Origin: Spirochaetota bacterium
GTDB taxonomy: Bacteria > Spirochaetota > UBA4802 > UBA5550
NCBI GenBank assembly: GCA_003246895.1
Contig: QKCL01000053.1
Span: forward strand, 1-44,983
Direction: 5' to 3'
Length of the DNA stretch: 44,983 bases
In this document: positions 40,570-44,983 of the stretch, piece after piece
How positions within the stretch are numbered: position 1 is the first letter of the stretch
How the letters are laid out: each line of letters begins with the position of its first letter
Program-made: the position numbers and the translations under genes
Notes under the pieces: model-generated
Told to the model about the DNA's origin: nothing
Database searches by the model: none
Seen by the model: only the letters and a program-made list of their open reading frames with translations

Positions 40570-42530
40570 TACCTTCCCTCTTTAATAGCCTGAAGCTCAC
40601 GCCTGAGTTTGTCTCTCTTGGAAAGATCCTCAACAATTGCCGGATAGTAGCACAGGGCAGAAGCCTGGTAGCAGTAGGCAATGAGAAATATAATGACACC
40701 GCCCCTCATTGAATCCGTGAGTATACGCCTTCCTTCAAGCCTTGATACAAGTCTGTTATCCTCTTCATAGCCGTTAAAGGTACAGTCACAGAAGGGAATT
40801 ACTCCTCCGGTTTCATCTCCGAAACTCTTTGAAAGGGGAACCCTGTATTCTGACAGCTTTTCAGGTTCAGGGCAGAAGGCAACATGGCCCTCATATACTT
40901 CATGGAGTTTTTTACCTATATTATAGAAGGTCTCACCTGTCTTGAAAAGAAGTTTCTCAACATGTGTCATTGACGAAATTCTGTGTTTCATTATGCTCTC
41001 AGATTCCTGGAGAGTTATTTTAAGTGTTGGGTTATTGTTCCTGAACTGATAAATCAGGGCATAGACAACTTCTATTTCCTTGAGTTCACTTTCGAAAAAA
41101 GAATGAGAAAAAATTCTTCCTTCAAGTATGTCCCTGCCGCATGTAAAGTGCATGGTTTCACCGTTCAGGGCCGGGCGCAGGAGATTTCTGAAATAATTGA
41201 CAACCGCTTCCACATAGATTATAAAATTTTTCTCCAGCATGTCCGAGGTATCCCTGTTAACCCTGTCCATGATCTTCCACTGGTCATCGGCAGACCTCTT
41301 GAGAATATTCTGGCCATTATCGTCAATATTTATCATCTGGTATATTGCTTCATACCATTTCAGTTCATCTTTTATTCGGCTTATCCTTTTCTTCTTCTTG
41401 GAATCCGGATCCTTGCCGTACTCTTTCAGTTTATCCTCGCTGTAGTCCCATCTTTCAGTGCTCACTGCTATTGTGGTAATTTCAAAATAGCTGTTAATCT
41501 CATGCTGCGTAAAGGGCCTCTGAAAAACCAGAGCTTCCATGGCCATGTTAAGAAAATCATAAAGTGTAAAGATACCGTATTTCTTGCCCAGATCCTGGGC
41601 GATGAGACTGTCCACTTCCCCGGGAACTGTCATGAATGAACGGAGCATTCCCATGTATTCATAGATCTGGAGTTCCTTGCTGTGATTGGACCTCTCCTTC
41701 CGTGAAACAGCGGCACGGTCATCGCTTTCAAGAACTTCCTCTTTAAGAAGGTCCGGTTCCTGGCGAAGAAGGTTTTCAATGAGGAGAAAAAATCTGTCCC
41801 TCTCTTTCACATCAATTCTTGAAAATGAATGGAAGTTTATTACATACGATTTAAGTTCTCTTTCGAATCCCCACTGTTCCATCCACTTTATTCTGTCGTA
41901 ATTCAGCGCGTTAAAGGGCATGTCCAGAAGCCATCTTCTCAGAGCCCTGAGATAGTTGAATTCAACGGGGCTGTCTATGAAATCACTCTTTAGAATAGCC
42001 TCAAGCAGCGAAGGCACTCTCATGAGAATCTTTTCCTGGTACCAGTGAATGGATGACATTATACCCAGAAATTTTTTTGTGGGGATAAGCCGTTTCCTGA
42101 AACCGAATCCGAAACTGTTGTTCCTTTCAACGAGATATCTTTTTTTAAAAAGTTTGAATTTCTTGTACTTTGAATAAATATCATTTATATAAAGTTTTGT
42201 CTCCGTGGGGCCGTTTATGTCCGGAGTCCGCGCACCTGCCGTATTAAGAGGTATCCTTCTAACGGTACCCTTTACGGTAGATTTGACTGCAGGTCTTGGC
42301 GCGGTTCTTGTTTTTCCGGAAACTGTATCAAGATCCGGAATCTCTTCCATTTCCTTTTCAGGTGCCTGTTCAAGAAGCCTTATAATGGAGGAGAATCTCT
42401 CTTCCGGAGTTATGTCCTGGTTTTTCATGAAGGAATTTATCTTTTCCCGGTCCTCCGGTGTTATCTCTCTGGATACCATCATTGACCTGGCCTGCCTCTC
42501 CAGCGCCTTTCTTCTGTCTTCACTGTTCAT
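40569..42530 (-). CDS. DUF5312-like protein of unknown function
   Basis: About 654 residues, soluble and mostly helical. The first 40 are charged and contain two similar EITPEDRE / DITPEERF units. A basic Pro/Thr-rich linker (about 70-105) follows. The main domain (about 110-640) is rich in aromatic and charged residues (WLLDMPFNALNYDRIKWMEQ). I recall a spirochaete-restricted family of this kind (DUF5312), but this could not be searched. The start is uncertain: ATG at 42530, or TTG at 42533 with better spacing from GGGGG. It overlaps the acylase gene, so the two are probably functionally linked. Confidence 0.65.
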   Translation of the reverse strand: MNSEDRRKALERQARSMMVSREITPEDREKINSFMKNQDITPEERFSSIIRLLEQAPEKEMEEIPDLDTVSGKTRTAPRPAVKSTVKGTVRRIPLNTAGARTPDINGPTETKLYINDIYSKYKKFKLFKKRYLVERNNSFGFGFRKRLIPTKKFLGIMSSIHWYQEKILMRVPSLLEAILKSDFIDSPVEFNYLRALRRWLLDMPFNALNYDRIKWMEQWGFERELKSYVINFHSFSRIDVKERDRFFLLIENLLRQEPDLLKEEVLESDDRAAVSRKERSNHSKELQIYEYMGMLRSFMTVPGEVDSLIAQDLGKKYGIFTLYDFLNMAMEALVFQRPFTQHEINSYFEITTIAVSTERWDYSEDKLKEYGKDPDSKKKKRISRIKDELKWYEAIYQMINIDDNGQNILKRSADDQWKIMDRVNRDTSDMLEKNFIIYVEAVVNYFRNLLRPALNGETMHFTCGRDILEGRIFSHSFFESELKEIEVVYALIYQFRNNNPTLKITLQESESIMKHRISSMTHVEKLLFKTGETFYNIGKKLHEVYEGHVAFCPEPEKLSEYRVPLSKSFGDETGGVIPFCDCTFNGYEEDNRLVSRLEGRRILTDSMRGGVIIFLIAYCYQASALCYYPAIVEDLSKRDKLRRELQAIKEGR

Positions 42531-42602
42531 CAAAGAAAAGATCCCCCGAAAATATGATTACCAATAAAAAGGACCATCATTACAAAAAAGTCAAGAATAA
42601 AG

Positions 42603-44825
42603 TCAGTACTCAATGCCCAGGTTTATGTGGAACGTATAGTCGCTTTCCCTGAACTTGCGGAAAAGGCTCACCTCCAGGGGCCCGAACAGGGATTTGTACC
42701 CTGCGGTTACTCCGTAACCGGAACTCATGTTTTCATTCACATCCAGAAGATCCCTGTAATTGTCGGCTGTCTTCCCCTGATTCCATCTTAAGGAAAGATA
42801 GAAATTTTTAAGAACCTCCCACTGGAGACTAACTGAATATACAAAACCGTGCTGACCCTTCTCCTCCATGAACTCATAACCGTAGAGAGGAAAAATCCAG
42901 TTCTCATACCTCTGGTAACCTCCCATGGTGAACCAGTAGGGAGGAGGAACATTTTCGATTTCACACATGGATCCTCCCGCAGTTGTAATTAGGGTAAGGG
43001 GCCCCGGAAGCGGGACTGCAAATCTCGAATTGAGCACATACCTCTTGAAGTTCGAGTAATACTCATCTCCGCCAGAATATGAAATATCAGGCCTCACATA
43101 CTCAAGACGCCCCTCAATATACACACCCCCTGAAGGGTAGTAGTAGTCATCGAGTGTATCTATTTTCAGGTTTGCAAAGAACTTCATCGTATCAAACCTG
43201 TAATTCCCGGCATCCAGTGAAGAGGTTATTACAGGGTCATATGAATAGAGTTCCTGTTCAACGCCTGCGGTAAAAAAAACCGTATTTGATATGACCGCGC
43301 CGAGAAACACGTTCCCGGAACAGTAACCCATGCTGTAGCTTTCGGTTTTTTTTCCGTTACTGTAGTTGTATATCTCCATATTATAGCCCTTTCCGTTTAC
43401 GCCGATTCCGATTCCCGGATTAAAGGGGGTATATAAAAAATAGGTACCTTCCAGTTTTGAAAATTCTCCAACACGGGCATTGATCCAGATGGAGCTGTTC
43501 TGGAGCCCCAGATCATTGACAGAGAGATTAAGAAGGATCGCGCTCTGTGTGTCATTATCGTACATGAGTCCGAAATGGAGCGAGGTCTTGGGCCTCTCCC
43601 TGAAGTTAAGGCTAAGAACTGAATCATCTCTCTCCTCATCTACCCGGTATGATATCTTTTCGAAAAAACCTGAACCGTAGGAGTAGTTTATGGCATCCTC
43701 TATCTTCTTTACATCGACGAGCTGACCTTTTTTCACAGGGAAGGTTTCCCTGATCACACGGTATGTGCTTCTCCTGAGGCCGTAAAAATTGATCCTGTCC
43801 ACCCGTATATACTTGTCCCTGTCGGGAACAACAATTGACCTGCGCTCCGGAAATCTGTATTTCCTCATTTTAAGTGAAAGATCCATGAGCTCTTCGAGTT
43901 TATGGGAAACAGCCCTCTCCCCCTCAAAGATGATTTTGTCAGTGCTTTCAAAACTCGTTGAATCAAACCGCTTCATGTCGGGCAGAACAAGTATATCGCA
44001 GAGCCTGCGCTGTTCCTCTGTTCTGCGCTGTCCCAGGAAACTGGTTGTCTGTTCAAGAATTTTCGGGATCGAGTCGAGCTCGCTTCTGTCATAAAGAGGG
44101 GCACCCACATCGACACCGATTATTATGTCAGCGCCCATCTCCTTCAATTCCTTTACCGGAAAGTTATTTACTATACCGCCGTCCTCATAGATACGTCCGT
44201 CAATCTCCACAGGATCAAAGAGCGAAGGGATAGCCATTGACGCCCTCAGGGCCTCTTTGAGATCACCTTTGGTAAAAACCTTTGCCTTTCCGGTTTCCAT
44301 ATCTGTAGCAACACAGAGAAAAGGGATGGGAAGTTTCGAAAAATCCTTTATGCCGTGAGCCCCCCATGTAAGCCGTGAAAGAAAGGCGCTGATACGGTGT
44401 CCGTTCACAAGACCTCTGGGGAAACTGATTCCGTCCATGCCTATTCTTAAACTCAGCGGGTACTTGTCTTCGACATCCTTGACGGCAAACCCCCGGTTTC
44501 TGCGTTCAACATCGTTTGAAAAATAAGACATCCAGTCCGTATCCCTTGCTATACGCTTAAGGTCTTCGACACTGTACCCCATTGAGTAAAGGGCAGCAAC
44601 AGTTGCACCCATGCTTGTGCCTGCGATATAATCAACGGGAATTTTCAGCTGTTCCAGTTTTTCAAGAAGGGCAATATGTGCAAAGCCCTTGGCTCCGCCC
44701 CCGCTTAGAACAACACCGATCCTGGGCCTTTTCTTTACAGGGACTGTCACTTCCGCAGCGAAAACCGAGGATATATTAAAATGCAGAAAAAAAATGAATA
44801 CTGTAATTACAGATAACCGAATCAA
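42603..44825 (-). CDS. patatin-like phospholipase fused to POTRA and outer-membrane barrel
   Basis: 740 residues from a TTG at 44825, chosen because AGGCGGTGA, nearly a full ribosome site, lies just upstream and a good signal peptide (ending VFAA) follows. Residues about 33-230 are a patatin lipase with oxyanion-hole GGGAKG (42-47), nucleophile GTSMG (Ser71) and the DGG dyad motif. A single POTRA domain (about residues 310-385, VDRINFYGLRRSTYRV) and a C-terminal barrel of about 330 residues follow, ending in the aromatic NLGIEY. This is the architecture of type Vd autotransporters such as PlpD and FplA, whose lipase faces the outside. It is followed 70 bases later by the DUF5312-like gene. 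Confidence 0.9.
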   Translation of the reverse strand: MIRLSVITVFIFFLHFNISSVFAAEVTVPVKKRPRIGVVLSGGGAKGFAHIALLEKLEQLKIPVDYIAGTSMGATVAALYSMGYSVEDLKRIARDTDWMSYFSNDVERRNRGFAVKDVEDKYPLSLRIGMDGISFPRGLVNGHRISAFLSRLTWGAHGIKDFSKLPIPFLCVATDMETGKAKVFTKGDLKEALRASMAIPSLFDPVEIDGRIYEDGGIVNNFPVKELKEMGADIIIGVDVGAPLYDRSELDSIPKILEQTTSFLGQRRTEEQRRLCDILVLPDMKRFDSTSFESTDKIIFEGERAVSHKLEELMDLSLKMRKYRFPERRSIVVPDRDKYIRVDRINFYGLRRSTYRVIRETFPVKKGQLVDVKKIEDAINYSYGSGFFEKISYRVDEERDDSVLSLNFRERPKTSLHFGLMYDNDTQSAILLNLSVNDLGLQNSSIWINARVGEFSKLEGTYFLYTPFNPGIGIGVNGKGYNMEIYNYSNGKKTESYSMGYCSGNVFLGAVISNTVFFTAGVEQELYSYDPVITSSLDAGNYRFDTMKFFANLKIDTLDDYYYPSGGVYIEGRLEYVRPDISYSGGDEYYSNFKRYVLNSRFAVPLPGPLTLITTAGGSMCEIENVPPPYWFTMGGYQRYENWIFPLYGYEFMEEKGQHGFVYSVSLQWEVLKNFYLSLRWNQGKTADNYRDLLDVNENMSSGYGVTAGYKSLFGPLEVSLFRKFRESDYTFHINLGIEY

Positions 44826-44983
44826 AAAATCACCGCCTGGAAAAATTCCTATCACATGAACTGCTGAAGATATTAAAATCAACCACTTTTAACCTCAGCC
44901 CAGAGGGGGTAAAACGTGGCAAATTCTTATATTATTAAGAGGCATTTTTTCCGATAATGTAACAGGAAAATATATCCCGGTAT
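44826..44983. other. right-edge non-coding sequence
   Basis: 158 bases upstream of the patatin gene. No convincing ORF reaches the window edge. It presumably holds the promoter of the minus-strand group, but no clear -35/-10 pair could be identified. Confidence 0.4.

Noticed and set aside
40983-41639. 218-codon plus-strand ORF opposite the DUF5312-like gene
   Set aside because: Shadow ORF; composition reflects the complementary strand and no start signal precedes it.
1-44983. tRNA, rRNA, CRISPR arrays, insertion sequences or prophage
   Set aside because: No matching conserved sequence, repeat-spacer arrangement, transposase or integrase was seen anywhere in the window.

Overview
The window comes from a diderm, moderately AT-rich bacterium, most likely a spirochaete (Spirochaetota). 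The evidence is a long inner-membrane-anchored coiled-coil protein of the spirochaetal 'SpiroCoCo' type, many small lipoproteins with relaxed lipoboxes, a vWA-FHA membrane protein, RsbU-type response regulators, outer-membrane barrels, and a large protein resembling the spirochaete-restricted DUF5312 family. Phylum is inferred from family content; no rRNA or tRNA gene was seen.

Left part (1-9165): the 3' portion of a 7TM receptor fused to an RsbW-like ATPase, then a compact seven-gene aromatic amino acid operon, aroF-aroB-aroD-aroA-aroC-pheA-tyrA, with gaps of 19 bases or less or with overlaps. Ahead of it lies an unannotated 32-codon leader ORF containing the Phe/Tyr-rich run F-S-Y-F-Y-F-F, followed by a strong intrinsic terminator. 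This looks like classical translation-coupled attenuation, and it is the most interesting feature of the window. aroE and aroK are not in the cluster.

Middle (9166-27250): rlpA (SPOR/DPBB lipoprotein); a DegT-fold protein with Met at the PLP-lysine position, next to a QueD-like enzyme; a PAS-GAF histidine kinase and a CheY-like receiver; rdgB-nth; a polytopic membrane protein of unknown function; an HPt-suhB-xseA-xseB-lipoprotein operon; a convergent ileS-lspA operon; and a LysM lipoprotein plus beta-propeller protein pair followed by a further lipoprotein.

Right part (27250-44983): the coiled-coil protein and the vWA-TM-FHA protein; two tandem paralogous outer-membrane barrel genes, each with two 3' hairpins; a lipoprotein/membrane protein pair; a receiver-PP2C phosphatase with a metallophosphodiesterase; an intergenic stretch of dispersed palindromic repeats; and a minus-strand group of patatin-POTRA-barrel protein, DUF5312-like protein, signal-peptide-less penicillin-acylase-like Ntn hydrolase and a small lipoprotein.

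Several loci deal with envelope building and sensing (RlpA, LspA, LysM, barrels, patatin-barrel, lipoproteins). Others could form a partner-switching network (RsbW-like ATPase, RsbU-like phosphatase, HPt, receivers). Apart from the short palindromic intergenic elements, no mobile element, CRISPR array, integrase or clear transfer signature was found.
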